From SpSt-333 sp040751955 (GTDB taxonomy: Bacteria > Bacteroidota > Ignavibacteria > UBA10030 > UBA8401): a stretch of 64,000 nt of DNA. The DNA is taken from the NCBI GenBank assembly GCA_040751955.1, contig JBFMFY010000003.1, positions 62,001 to 126,000 on the forward strand, written 5' to 3'. Shown piece by piece: positions 43,643-52,620 of the stretch. The stretch's first letter is position 1. Each line of letters opens with the position of its first letter. Position numbers and translations under genes: made by a program. The notes under the pieces were generated by a model, which worked only from the letters and a program-made list of their open reading frames with translations, had not been told where the DNA came from and did no database searches.

Positions 43643-44407
43643 TTATTTCAACTTCGTGATCAACGCTGCCATCTCTTCTACTTTTTGCTTGGCAGGTTCG
43701 TAGCCGTCTGATTCATCCCATGCTTTTTGGTACATGGATTTTGCACTTTCGAATGCCGTTTTTGCTTCAGTTTTCTTTCCCTGCTTCTCTAATTTCTTTC
43801 CCTGGTCCTCGTAATCAAGAGCCTGAGCGTACGTAACGTAGCCGCTGAAGTTTCCATCTTTTGTCGCTTCGAGTCTGTCCTCATCTTCCGAAGACAACTT
43901 CACTTCAAGGTCACCGGCAATCTTCTTGACAAGCGATTGCAGCATCGTCAGAAATTCATCTAGTTCTCCGGTTTCTTCTTCGGCTTTCAGAGTCTCGCCC
44001 GTTTCAGTCCGCACGATGCGTACATCGATGCGAAGTTTATCGTTGAAGAGATTCGAGAATCCGCCGAAGAGCATAACCTGCGCACCAAGGAGTTTGCCCA
44101 TCTGCTGCGTGGTCGCTTTGTCCACCATTTCCGTTTCATTGAGATTTAGTTCTTCAATGATCGATTGGATGCGCTGGCGCTCGACAACCTTGATCCCTTT
44201 CACCTTCGTCATTTCGGTAATCATCATATCGGCGAGCCCTTTTTTCAACGGATCGAGTTTATCTTTGTCAACAACGCTGTTGTTCTCAAAATACAACACC
44301 GCGATTGTCTTCGGATTGCTTGCAAGTGCCGGCTGCACGAACAATGCGCTACAGGCAAGAACGACACCCAATGCAACGGCAGCAAACGTGGTATGATTGT
44401 ACTTCAT
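43643..44407 (-). CDS. CsgG-family periplasmic/outer-membrane assembly protein
   Basis: 254 residues from ATG 44405-44407 with a signal peptide ending in ALAS. The CsgG-like domain (TIAVLYFENNSVVDKDKLDP, GLADMMITEMTKVKGIKVVE, LLGAQVMLFGGFSNLF) covers about 40-190. A charged, helical C-terminus (EDQGKKLEKQGKKTEAKTAF) carries one TPR-like pair. Unlike CsgG it has no lipobox. It shares the FENN/KGLA.M/VVER.R...I.EL/LG.L.GA pattern with the lipoprotein at 50421-51824, so the two are paralogues that frame the cluster. CsgG forms an outer-membrane export pore for curli; a related role is inferred. Confidence 0.8.
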   Translation of the reverse strand: MKYNHTTFAAVALGVVLACSALFVQPALASNPKTIAVLYFENNSVVDKDKLDPLKKGLADMMITEMTKVKGIKVVERQRIQSIIEELNLNETEMVDKATTQQMGKLLGAQVMLFGGFSNLFNDKLRIDVRIVRTETGETLKAEEETGELDEFLTMLQSLVKKIAGDLEVKLSSEDEDRLEATKDGNFSGYVTYAQALDYEDQGKKLEKQGKKTEAKTAFESAKSMYQKAWDESDGYEPAKQKVEEMAALITKLK

Positions 44408-44450
44408 ACTGTTATCCTTCCGGAAATAATTATACATAGTGTGAAATTTT

Positions 44451-45620
44451 TCAAAACGAAACTTTCAGTCCTATCCCGACCTCGAACCCGTTGATTTCGT
44501 AGAATGTATCGTCGATCGTAATATTGCCGAACGAGTATCGTATGTTCATTGTTGGTGAAACGATATCGGAAACCAAAAACGCAAAATCGGTTCCGATAGA
44601 GGTGATCTCGGCATTCCCGGACTCGACCAGTTGACCACCTAACTGAAACTGATCAGGTGTGTAGTACTTCACTTCTATGACCCCGCTTCCAACAAGCCAA
44701 TCGTTCAGTTGGTACGTTAATGAGTACTGACCCTCCGCTTGCAATCCCGCATCGAATTTTGTAGTTGTAGTATCGGTTATGGATGTATTCTGTTGACGAT
44801 ACCGGATACGTGAATTTAACTGATGATTGTATTCTCCCGTTTTCAGTGAATAGACCGCAACGATGATCGCCCGCGGACCGGACTGGAATATCTTCTTTCC
44901 GTCTAATTGATCTTCCATGAAATATGTGCCGGAAATATCGAATGAGAACCGTGCCTCTTTTGAATAGGTAATGAAATCGAGTCCGATATTTGCAGAGAAT
45001 TCATCACCTGCATCGTATTTAATATTCGCTGCCTCGATAGGTTCGTACGACCCTTTGTACGAAAACGATGTTCCGATACCGAAGACCAAGCGCCGTGTGA
45101 ATGCCGTTGCGTAGGCAATTCCTACGTTTCCGTTAAAGCCCTGTCCAAAGACGGGAACCTTCATACCGAGTGCCGCCTGAGAAATTTTTGTGGATGTTTC
45201 CAATTCAGCGTTAGACAATTTTGTCTGTCCTGTGGGAATGCTTGCTCCCGCAGCAAGCCAAAACTTATCGCCTGGCAGCACATATGATAAGGAAATCCGT
45301 GTGTCTGCAATTCCCTGCAATTCGGAAGTATCTGCTTTTGCCATTCCAGCTGAATTTGCAATAGCCAACAACATACGATTTGAGAGAGGTACCGCAATAG
45401 AAATCGGAGCTGACTGCTGCAATACTGTACCGAAACCACTTAGTGAGTACGATTGGTAGGCAGCGCCTGTTGTCACACCTGTTGCACCACGGAACAACAT
45501 TTTATCGTCGTATCCCGGCTTGGCTATTTGAGCTTGGCTTGAATTCAAAAGGAATATCCCTGTAAAAACGGTAGCCCAAATATGGAGAGAGTGGAGTTTG
45601 AAAGATGTAATAATCATCAC
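44451..45620 (-). CDS. Outer-membrane beta-barrel protein
   Basis: 389 residues with an N-terminal signal segment (cleavage near NSSQA, about residue 30). Strand-rich barrel sequence throughout (ARFSFDISGTYFM, QYSLTYQLNDWLVGSGVIEVKYY) ends in the classic FEVGIGLKVSF with a C-terminal Phe. The size suits a 12- to 16-strand barrel. It lies 10 bases from the giant T9SS protein and 43 from the CsgG-like gene. A porin or anchor for the cluster is likely; no named family was recognised. The first residues (MMIITSFKLHSLHIW) leave the exact start open. Confidence 0.7.
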   Translation of the reverse strand: MMIITSFKLHSLHIWATVFTGIFLLNSSQAQIAKPGYDDKMLFRGATGVTTGAAYQSYSLSGFGTVLQQSAPISIAVPLSNRMLLAIANSAGMAKADTSELQGIADTRISLSYVLPGDKFWLAAGASIPTGQTKLSNAELETSTKISQAALGMKVPVFGQGFNGNVGIAYATAFTRRLVFGIGTSFSYKGSYEPIEAANIKYDAGDEFSANIGLDFITYSKEARFSFDISGTYFMEDQLDGKKIFQSGPRAIIVAVYSLKTGEYNHQLNSRIRYRQQNTSITDTTTTKFDAGLQAEGQYSLTYQLNDWLVGSGVIEVKYYTPDQFQLGGQLVESGNAEITSIGTDFAFLVSDIVSPTMNIRYSFGNITIDDTFYEINGFEVGIGLKVSF

Positions 45621-45629
45621 ATTTAATGG

Positions 45630-48600
45630 TTATTTGATGAGCGTCATCTTCTTAACGTTTGTGTAATTATTTGCCTGTAATCTATAGTAATAAACACCAC
45701 TTGCAACAGTTTTTTTGCCGTCATCTGTCCCATCCCACTCGACAAGATACGTGCCAATCGGCTGCGATTCCTGAACCAACGATTTTACTCTTTGTCCTAA
45801 CGTATTGAATATCTCCAACTTAACGTGAGAGGTGTTGGAAAGTGAATATCGAATTGATGTTGTAGGATTGAACGGATTTGGGAAATTTTGAGACAGCGCA
45901 TATTCCAGCGGAACAAGAGGAATGCCGTTCGTATTGGATTCAACAAACGACTGACGACCGACCAAAATGCGTATTTCACGGGAGTATTCTTTCTTGTCCA
46001 ATGTCACTACGTGAGAAAGCGATGTCGTGATGTCGTGAACACGTTCTTTCGTTTTATCAAGCAGATAGATTTTGAAGTCGGAAGGAAGTGATCCGATCTT
46101 TTTCAAATTGATATTCATCGGAACACCCGGCGTGCTTGAAGCAACTTGAATATCCCAAAATTCACCTTCTCGAGACAATGGTTTGTAATCTGCAGCCAAT
46201 CGCTCGCCGTTGTTTCGTATTGAGAGCGACAGGTAATCGGTCGGAGCTGTCGGAGGTTCGGAAAAATCGTACGCATCTTTTCCGCTCAAAGAGTTTTTCA
46301 TCATGCCGATGTAGTTCCGTTCGTCAGATGATTTTTTGGATATCGCTGAAATCTGAATTTTCCATTCCTGCGGCGTTAATTGTTCTTCAGGATCAGATTT
46401 CGGCAATGAGGTTGGTGATGGTATTTGCTCCGAACTGATCATAACGCGCTTGAACGTCTTTCCTCCGTTCTTTATGAAATATCCCCTGAAGGGCTGCATC
46501 ACTGTTGACGTGGTATCAAATTTTCCGTCGTACATCCAGAGGACATTTTCAACACTGTCTTCTTTAAATGAATTCACCCAGCTCACTTCATACGGAAACG
46601 GATTGCCGATCATATTGTACCCCGGCTGAAGGACGATCTCGAAATCCTCCTCGGTCCCCTGCACATCTGTCGTTCCAAAATTTACTGTGGTCGGTTGTTT
46701 GGTAATCAACCAGTATCCCTCTCCCCGTTTGATCGATTTAAAGTCATCGGGAAACTCCAGATATGATCCTCTTCGATCACTCCATTTTCCAAACATCCTC
46801 CAGACAAGATCGTTCTGTGGTCCGAGGTCTTTAAAGAGCGCCAGTACGGAAGAATCGGTAAAGCCGTACGGAATACTGATCAATTTATACGCCTCCTGAG
46901 GAGTCGGCTCTGGTAATTGAGCAAGCAGGTTATCCACAAGACCGAAAATATTGAATGCAAACCGCAGATTATTTCCGCCAAAGATGCCGTACGGCTTCGT
47001 CGTATCGTCGAGATCACCATTCCACCATATGTCGTAATCCGAAATGACGATGATCTTTCCTTTTCCGATCTGAGAATATGCAGCAACGGGAGCAAAAGGT
47101 ATTGCTTTCAATGTTGAATCGAGCGGATTGATCGAAACAAGCTCCGGCGCTCTTGCTGCAAGAAGAGGAATGACATTCTTCACCGTCGAATCAATGTTCA
47201 GACTTCCGGGGGCGAACAAGACAACGCTGTCAACGCCGTACGTCAAGAGATTCTTTGCAACCGGGTAAGCAGCAACATAATCCGAAAGAGAAGAATCTTT
47301 AAGCGAAAGATCTGCGATATGATCGGTGTTGAATAGAATACCGACCTTCACATTGTGCTTCTTCCACGTGGAATCATGCAGAAAGATGTTGAAGGTAGAG
47401 GCAGATTTCGATCCATAATCTCCCAGCGCTACGACCGTCCCGCCGTTGATGATAAATTTCTGAAGCGAGTCAATGTCTTCCTGCGGCGGAGGTCCATTGG
47501 GCTGCACAAACACCGCGGCGTTGTAACCGGACATCGGAAGTATTTTTGAGGTATCAACTTTTATATCGGATCGCTCCAAACTCAATTTCCACAATTTGAA
47601 GTACTCCGATTGGCGCACACTGTCACACGAAAGAAAACCAACATCCGTGAATAACACTCGCCGCGTTTTAAAGTTGCGTGCGACGCCTGTTCCCTGAAAG
47701 CGTATCTTCACGACTGGAAACCTCGGATCAGTGGTTGTGAACGCCATATACGATTGCTTCACACCGGTTGAACGGGGAGAGAAACGAACCGGTAATTGGA
47801 TAGTCTGTCCCGTATCAATTAATACAGAAGCACTCCCTTCGTATTTGAATGAGTTGGTATCGGTACTTCCAACATAGTTTACCGTGATTGCTTTCAGTCC
47901 GTGCTGATTATCAACATCAAATTCCACAACCGAATCTTTACCGACGGTCACCGAACCAAAATCGTACGTAAATTTTTCGAGCGAGTAGCGCTCAAAAGAA
48001 TGACCCCGTAGAATAAATTGAACAGAATCAAACATAATATCTGTTGTACGAAAACGGAGCAACGCAATACGGTTCCCTGCAAACTTAGGTGCAAACCGAA
48101 CCTTGATCGGAACATCGCCTCCTTGAGGGATATCAATTTGGTCAGGACCGAGATAAGAGAAGGCATTTGTGTCTGTCAATCCGGCAAATTGAACAATCAC
48201 ATTCCGTGCACCAAGGGTGTTCCGTAAAAATATCGTTATGGTCGTGTCCCGACCGAGTTGAATGCTGCCAAAATTATATTCTGTTGTATCTACCGTCAAT
48301 TTTGGTCTGTCATTCAATTCAATTTTATATCCCCCCTTTTCACTCCCTACAAAATAAATATTTGCGTCCGTTGGATGTGAACCAAGCAGATAGAAAGGAT
48401 TTTGCGGTATTGGGCTCGTTATCATATTCCATGTCGCCCCACCGTCTGACGTCGCAAAAATTCCCGCCGGTCCTGAGGCAATAAGTCTCTTGGAATCGAA
48501 TCTGTCATACTGCACATCGTACACCGGGAGTCGTTGATTCAACGAATCCCATGAATCCCCACTATTTGTTGTGCGAAACAGTCGAAGAGGCTGGCCATCT

Positions 48601-50417
48601 TTTTGATCATAGACGGAAGAAAGAAAAATCTCTTTGTTGTTTTGCGGATTGATAGTCGGACTGAACATTTCAATGGCTACAGGACCGATTACCGGAAGCG
48701 AACCCTGCGTAGGCAAATTGGATGTAAGATTGAAATCCCATGTCTGCCCAAGATTTGTCGATTTGTAAATCCCTTTGCCGGTAATGTAGATCGCCAGAGA
48801 ATCGATCGGATCGAATTCGATATTTTCCGGCACTTGGATCGTATCAAACGGCGATTGCCTGAATGTCCATGACTGACCGCCGTTCGTACTGACGTTGAGA
48901 CCGTATGCACCAGAATAGAACATAATGAGATCAGGGTTTTTTTGGGAAACCCGGATCGTCATATCATTTTCACGTGTAGTATATCGGCGCCAATTCACAA
49001 TTTTTAATGAATCGGGAATATAGATCGGCTGCCAACTAATACCTGCATTTGTCGAGCGATAGATCGTGTACGCTGATCCGGCATAAATGATATTGCGCTT
49101 ATCATCTGTCATCACCGTTGTGATATATGGATTGGTCAATCCGGTATTCACCGGAACCCAATTGGCGCCGTCGTCGCTGGAACGAAACACTCCGCCGCCG
49201 AAGACGCAAGCAAAAACCAACGGTGTACCGTTGGCACCGGTCAGCGACGCCGTATTTCTGATGATACGACCTTTAATGCCGGCATTTTTCTCTTGCCAAT
49301 TTTGCCCGTCGTCTGTGCTGATAAAAATTCCGTTTGTCGTTGCAAGGTAAATTTTTTGAGGATTTAAACTTTTGGTCGGAATAAAAATCGACGTGATATC
49401 TCCTGTGAGCAGTGGAAATTTATTCTGAATGATGCTGAAGTTTGAGATGGTCCCTAAGTTTGAACTTATCTTAAAAATACCGTTGTTCGATCCCGATGGT
49501 TTTGGCGGTCCGTCATACTCCGACGCATTGCAAGCAATGAACAAATCGAATATATGTTTGGATGTAATTGGGTCAAATCGTTCATACCGCAACGTACCGG
49601 TTGACACAACTCCGCGGATCGGAAAATTGGCATCGCTCCGTTTGATAGATTGCCATGTCCCAGCAAATTGATCCGTTTGAAGCCCATAGATACCGTCTGC
49701 CGTGCCGATGAGAACCCGGTAATCGGTTTTGCCTAAGCCTGTCGAATCAATTTCTACACTATAAATCCTTCTCGCATCACCTTTCGGTAATCCCGGTATA
49801 AAAGGATTCCATGTCAATCCGCCGTTAGCTGTCAAGAATATTCCAACGGTATCTTCAAATCCCGTCGTAGCGGCAACGCGCATTGTTGAAAGCACATTAT
49901 CGCCCGGATGAATCGAGACTTTAAATATAGGACGGTTTCCGAAATACATGGCATCTTTCATCGGCTGCCAGGTATTTCCTCCATCTGTTGAACGCAGAAC
50001 ACCCCCTTCATCGGAGCCGAACAACACAGAAGGAAGACTTGGGGCGTACCGGACAGAAAATTTTGGAGTCGGAAATCCTTGTACTGCAAACCAATTCAAT
50101 CCTTTGTCGTTGCTGCGGTACAAACCAAAAGAGGTTGGAAGAAGAATTGTGTCGGATGAATTTGGGTGGAAAGTGATATCGAAGATAACCCCCTGATTTG
50201 TTTGAAGCGCGGGGATATCAATTATTGTCCACGAATTTCCCCCGTCCGACGATCGATAGAGATCATGCTCACGAACGACTGCAATGACAACATCGTCGTT
50301 CAGCGATCCTTGAAGGTGCGAAACTATACCACCCTCAGGACCCAATGAAGTAACGCTCGCTGTTTGTGAGAAGACAATGCCGCTCAACAGCATGAAAATC
50401 GGTACAAAAGTTTTCAT
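45630..50417 (-). CDS. Giant T9SS-exported protein with BNR repeats
   Basis: A 1595-residue protein. After a signal peptide (MKTFVPIFMLLSGIVFSQ) come beta-propeller repeats with at least ten Asp-box motifs (SSDGGNSWT, STDGGNTWQ, SSDDGANWV, TTNSGDSWD and others) to about residue 690, as in sortilin/sialidase-type propellers. Two HYDIN-like beta-sandwiches follow (YNFGSIQLGRDTTITIFLRN and YDFGSVTVGKDSVVEFDV). Next is a GATase-like Rossmann region (GGTVVALGDYG, GKIIVISDYDIWW). The last ~90 residues are the type IX sorting domain: YALSQNFPNPFNPTTSIRYS, LEIFNTLGQRV, GVYYYRLQA, MTLIK. It should be secreted and anchored on the cell surface. Confidence 0.9.
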   Translation of the reverse strand: MKTFVPIFMLLSGIVFSQTASVTSLGPEGGIVSHLQGSLNDDVVIAVVREHDLYRSSDGGNSWTIIDIPALQTNQGVIFDITFHPNSSDTILLPTSFGLYRSNDKGLNWFAVQGFPTPKFSVRYAPSLPSVLFGSDEGGVLRSTDGGNTWQPMKDAMYFGNRPIFKVSIHPGDNVLSTMRVAATTGFEDTVGIFLTANGGLTWNPFIPGLPKGDARRIYSVEIDSTGLGKTDYRVLIGTADGIYGLQTDQFAGTWQSIKRSDANFPIRGVVSTGTLRYERFDPITSKHIFDLFIACNASEYDGPPKPSGSNNGIFKISSNLGTISNFSIIQNKFPLLTGDITSIFIPTKSLNPQKIYLATTNGIFISTDDGQNWQEKNAGIKGRIIRNTASLTGANGTPLVFACVFGGGVFRSSDDGANWVPVNTGLTNPYITTVMTDDKRNIIYAGSAYTIYRSTNAGISWQPIYIPDSLKIVNWRRYTTRENDMTIRVSQKNPDLIMFYSGAYGLNVSTNGGQSWTFRQSPFDTIQVPENIEFDPIDSLAIYITGKGIYKSTNLGQTWDFNLTSNLPTQGSLPVIGPVAIEMFSPTINPQNNKEIFLSSVYDQKDGQPLRLFRTTNSGDSWDSLNQRLPVYDVQYDRFDSKRLIASGPAGIFATSDGGATWNMITSPIPQNPFYLLGSHPTDANIYFVGSEKGGYKIELNDRPKLTVDTTEYNFGSIQLGRDTTITIFLRNTLGARNVIVQFAGLTDTNAFSYLGPDQIDIPQGGDVPIKVRFAPKFAGNRIALLRFRTTDIMFDSVQFILRGHSFERYSLEKFTYDFGSVTVGKDSVVEFDVDNQHGLKAITVNYVGSTDTNSFKYEGSASVLIDTGQTIQLPVRFSPRSTGVKQSYMAFTTTDPRFPVVKIRFQGTGVARNFKTRRVLFTDVGFLSCDSVRQSEYFKLWKLSLERSDIKVDTSKILPMSGYNAAVFVQPNGPPPQEDIDSLQKFIINGGTVVALGDYGSKSASTFNIFLHDSTWKKHNVKVGILFNTDHIADLSLKDSSLSDYVAAYPVAKNLLTYGVDSVVLFAPGSLNIDSTVKNVIPLLAARAPELVSINPLDSTLKAIPFAPVAAYSQIGKGKIIVISDYDIWWNGDLDDTTKPYGIFGGNNLRFAFNIFGLVDNLLAQLPEPTPQEAYKLISIPYGFTDSSVLALFKDLGPQNDLVWRMFGKWSDRRGSYLEFPDDFKSIKRGEGYWLITKQPTTVNFGTTDVQGTEEDFEIVLQPGYNMIGNPFPYEVSWVNSFKEDSVENVLWMYDGKFDTTSTVMQPFRGYFIKNGGKTFKRVMISSEQIPSPTSLPKSDPEEQLTPQEWKIQISAISKKSSDERNYIGMMKNSLSGKDAYDFSEPPTAPTDYLSLSIRNNGERLAADYKPLSREGEFWDIQVASSTPGVPMNINLKKIGSLPSDFKIYLLDKTKERVHDITTSLSHVVTLDKKEYSREIRILVGRQSFVESNTNGIPLVPLEYALSQNFPNPFNPTTSIRYSLSNTSHVKLEIFNTLGQRVKSLVQESQPIGTYLVEWDGTDDGKKTVASGVYYYRLQANNYTNVKKMTLIK

Positions 50418-50420
50418 GAA

Positions 50421-51824
50421 TTAATTTCCCGGAGGCTTCGGCGGTTCGGGGAGCGGTCGCGAAATAACCGGCGGCGGCTGGTTTTGGTTGCCTGTGCCGG
50501 GATTCAAATTGTTATTGATGTTGCCGATTAGATTGTTGAGCCTGTCACCAATGCTCCCTCCCCCGGGGCGATTGATGGGATTGCTCGATGGTACCAACGA
50601 CGGGGCAGATAAAGTTAATGTGGTGTTTGACGATGATGTACGAGTCGTCGATCCGGTGGATGATTGCTGCTGGTTCTGATTTTCTTGAGATTGTTGCCCG
50701 CCGGATTGTTCAGTGGTCGGACCGACGATCTGCTCCGATTTCTTTGCCGATGCTGCGCTCGTCTTTGCCTGCGAAAAATTCGGATCGGTTATTGCCGCTT
50801 GCGAGTATGCTTCGTACGCCTGCGTGTACATTCCCCTGTCCTCATAATCAAGTCCGCGTGAGTACTGGAGAAATGCAAAAAAATTCTGTGTGGGAATTTC
50901 GAGGATAGCCTCCCTCTCTTCATCGGTAATCTTTATCTTCATTTCGTCGATTAGTTTGAAGACAAGGTCCTTCTCCAGACGGAAGAAATCATTCATGCTG
51001 CCTGAGATATTGGTTGTCGCATCTAGTTGCCCTGTCTTGGTCTGAGCAACAAACGCATCAATATTCATCTTTTCGCCTGTCAATTCAAAGTACGAACCTT
51101 TAACCAGACGATACGCGCCAAGAAGATTTCCGAGCCGTGGGGCTGTCTTTTCATCGACCATATCCGTTTCACCAAGATTCATTTCCTGTATCAATTGCTG
51201 TAACCGTATCCTTTCAACCACCTTCAGACTCTTTACCTTAGAAAGATCGGTAATGATCATTTCAGCCAATCCCTTTTGCAAAGGATTCAACTCTGCTTTT
51301 TGACCTTTGTTCTCAAAATACAGGATGGCGATAGTGTTGGTCGGAATTTTCGATACGTCGAGTTGTTTCTCCATTTGCAGCGCTCGCTGCGCTTCAAGCT
51401 CCATTTGCTGCCGATACAACAATTTGATACGAGATTCCACCAACTCTCTGTATTCACCAAAAAATGTCAGTTCGTTGTATAACCGGTAGTATTGGATCGC
51501 CTTGTTGTAATCTTTACTTGCTTCATAACTTGCCGCCAAATAGTATGCCGCCTGATCGTCCTCGTCATCCATCTTCAACACTTTGTCAAATGTCTTTACC
51601 GCTTCGGCATATTGTTTCTTGTTATAGAGTGCGATACCCATTAGACGATGGTATTCTGCCTCATTGGGTTCAAGAACAACAGCACGGCGCATGCGGGCAA
51701 GCGCTTCATCGTTACGACCTTGTTCGATAAGTGAGACTGTGATGTCGGAAAGGGTGGGACCGCAGGAAGCAAGAAAGAACGCCGCAAAAATCAGTTGTGC
51801 TGCAAGGCGTAGTGTACGATTCAT
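50421..51824 (-). CDS. CsgG-family lipoprotein with TPRs
   Basis: 467 residues from ATG 51822-51824 with GGAG seven bases upstream; an earlier ATG at 51845 is rejected. Lipoprotein signal with lipobox FFLAS-C (Cys at about 21). TPRs fill about 25-150 (RNDEALARMRRAVVLEPNEAEYH, YAEAVKTFDKVLKMDDEDDQA). A CsgG-like domain follows: TIAILYFENKGQKAELNPLQ, GLAEMIITDLSKVKSLKVVE. Another TPR, then a low-complexity Gln/Ser/Asn/Pro tail ends in PPVISRPLPEPPKPPGN. It is the first gene of the cluster and a paralogue of the 43643-44407 protein. It probably forms or gates an outer-membrane assembly. Confidence 0.82.
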   Translation of the reverse strand: MNRTLRLAAQLIFAAFFLASCGPTLSDITVSLIEQGRNDEALARMRRAVVLEPNEAEYHRLMGIALYNKKQYAEAVKTFDKVLKMDDEDDQAAYYLAASYEASKDYNKAIQYYRLYNELTFFGEYRELVESRIKLLYRQQMELEAQRALQMEKQLDVSKIPTNTIAILYFENKGQKAELNPLQKGLAEMIITDLSKVKSLKVVERIRLQQLIQEMNLGETDMVDEKTAPRLGNLLGAYRLVKGSYFELTGEKMNIDAFVAQTKTGQLDATTNISGSMNDFFRLEKDLVFKLIDEMKIKITDEEREAILEIPTQNFFAFLQYSRGLDYEDRGMYTQAYEAYSQAAITDPNFSQAKTSAASAKKSEQIVGPTTEQSGGQQSQENQNQQQSSTGSTTRTSSSNTTLTLSAPSLVPSSNPINRPGGGSIGDRLNNLIGNINNNLNPGTGNQNQPPPVISRPLPEPPKPPGN

Positions 51825-51846
51825 GGATAGACTCCAGATTCTCATT

Positions 51847-51877
51847 CAAATATTATAAATTTTGCAGCGGTAAGCAA
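51847..51877 (-). promoter_or_regulatory. Candidate Bacteroidota-type promoter of the CsgG-like cluster
   Basis: On the minus strand TTG (51875-51877), 19 bases, then TAATATTTG (51847-51855), ending 22 bases before the ATG at 51824. The pattern matches the -33/-7 consensus except for one extra base inside the -7 box. The remaining gap to 52001 holds only a weak hairpin near 51950-51973. Confidence 0.45.
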
Positions 51878-52001
51878 GAAGCCGGGTAATACCTAGTGAT
51901 TTTTTATTTAATCATGCAAAATCTAAGCATAACAAACGGGAAATCGCGTTGTGATGCCGTACGGGACATCACACATTACAGTACGATGTGATATATCCCC
52001 G

Positions 52002-52484
52002 TTATTCAGCGTCGTCGCCACCCATCATTTTTTCAGCGGCGGATTGAGCCCACGCAGCAAGTGTATCGCGTTCCGCATCACTGAAATCAGCTTCCGGATG
52101 CAGCGGGATATATTTCGGAAGAGGCATCTCTTTTTCTTTCACTGTACTGTTGATGCCACCCAGAATACTTGCTTTTTTCGACAACCGGTACTTCCCCCAT
52201 TCAGACATATTGAAGTGTTTCCGCCCTTCGGAAACATCGTACGCAACCAGCCACGAAGCAGGGGCAACGTACGCATAGAAGGGCCAGCGGGTTTGATTGG
52301 AGTGACAATCTATGCATCCACGGTCAAGCAATGCTACGATATTTGCGGGCGCCTGCAATTCCGCCTGCATCGTTTTTAACGGATCGAATTGCGGGTTGTC
52401 CCGGTTCGGTTGTACGAACTGAATCAATACAAAGATGACGCCGACGACAACGACAAATACCTTCACAATGTGCTTGTACTTCAT
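52002..52484 (-). CDS. Haem-binding domain protein (c-type, membrane-anchored)
   Basis: 160 residues from ATG 52482-52484. One N-terminal membrane anchor (about 6-24, VKVFVVVVGVIFVLIQFV) precedes a periplasmic domain with a single CxxCH haem site (RGCIDCHSNQTRWPFYAYVAP). A candidate axial Met lies in EKEMPLPKYIPLHPEA. This is the haem-binding domain (PF14376-type) common in Bacteroidota, thought to be a small electron carrier or sensor. It is divergent from the mutase gene. Confidence 0.88.
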   Translation of the reverse strand: MKYKHIVKVFVVVVGVIFVLIQFVQPNRDNPQFDPLKTMQAELQAPANIVALLDRGCIDCHSNQTRWPFYAYVAPASWLVAYDVSEGRKHFNMSEWGKYRLSKKASILGGINSTVKEKEMPLPKYIPLHPEADFSDAERDTLAAWAQSAAEKMMGGDDAE

Positions 52485-52620
52485 GACTGACCTTTTGTTG
52501 GTTTGGGTTGGCTGAGAGAATATGAACAAACTCGAATAAAATTGCAAACTTCTCCATCACAGTTTCTTGCCTCTGCGGTGATCGTTTCTTATTATTGAAT
52601 ACATTTGAATGGAGCACTTC

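Noticed and set aside
41586..43659. Long plus-strand frames (302 and 303 codons) opposite the transglutaminase-like gene
   Set aside because: They are shadows of a clearly coding minus-strand gene: low complexity, no signal, no domain, no ribosome site.
51950..51973. Hairpin TGTGATG/CATCACA upstream of the haem-binding gene's 3' end
   Set aside because: Only seven sure base pairs and no T-run on either strand; too weak to call a terminator.
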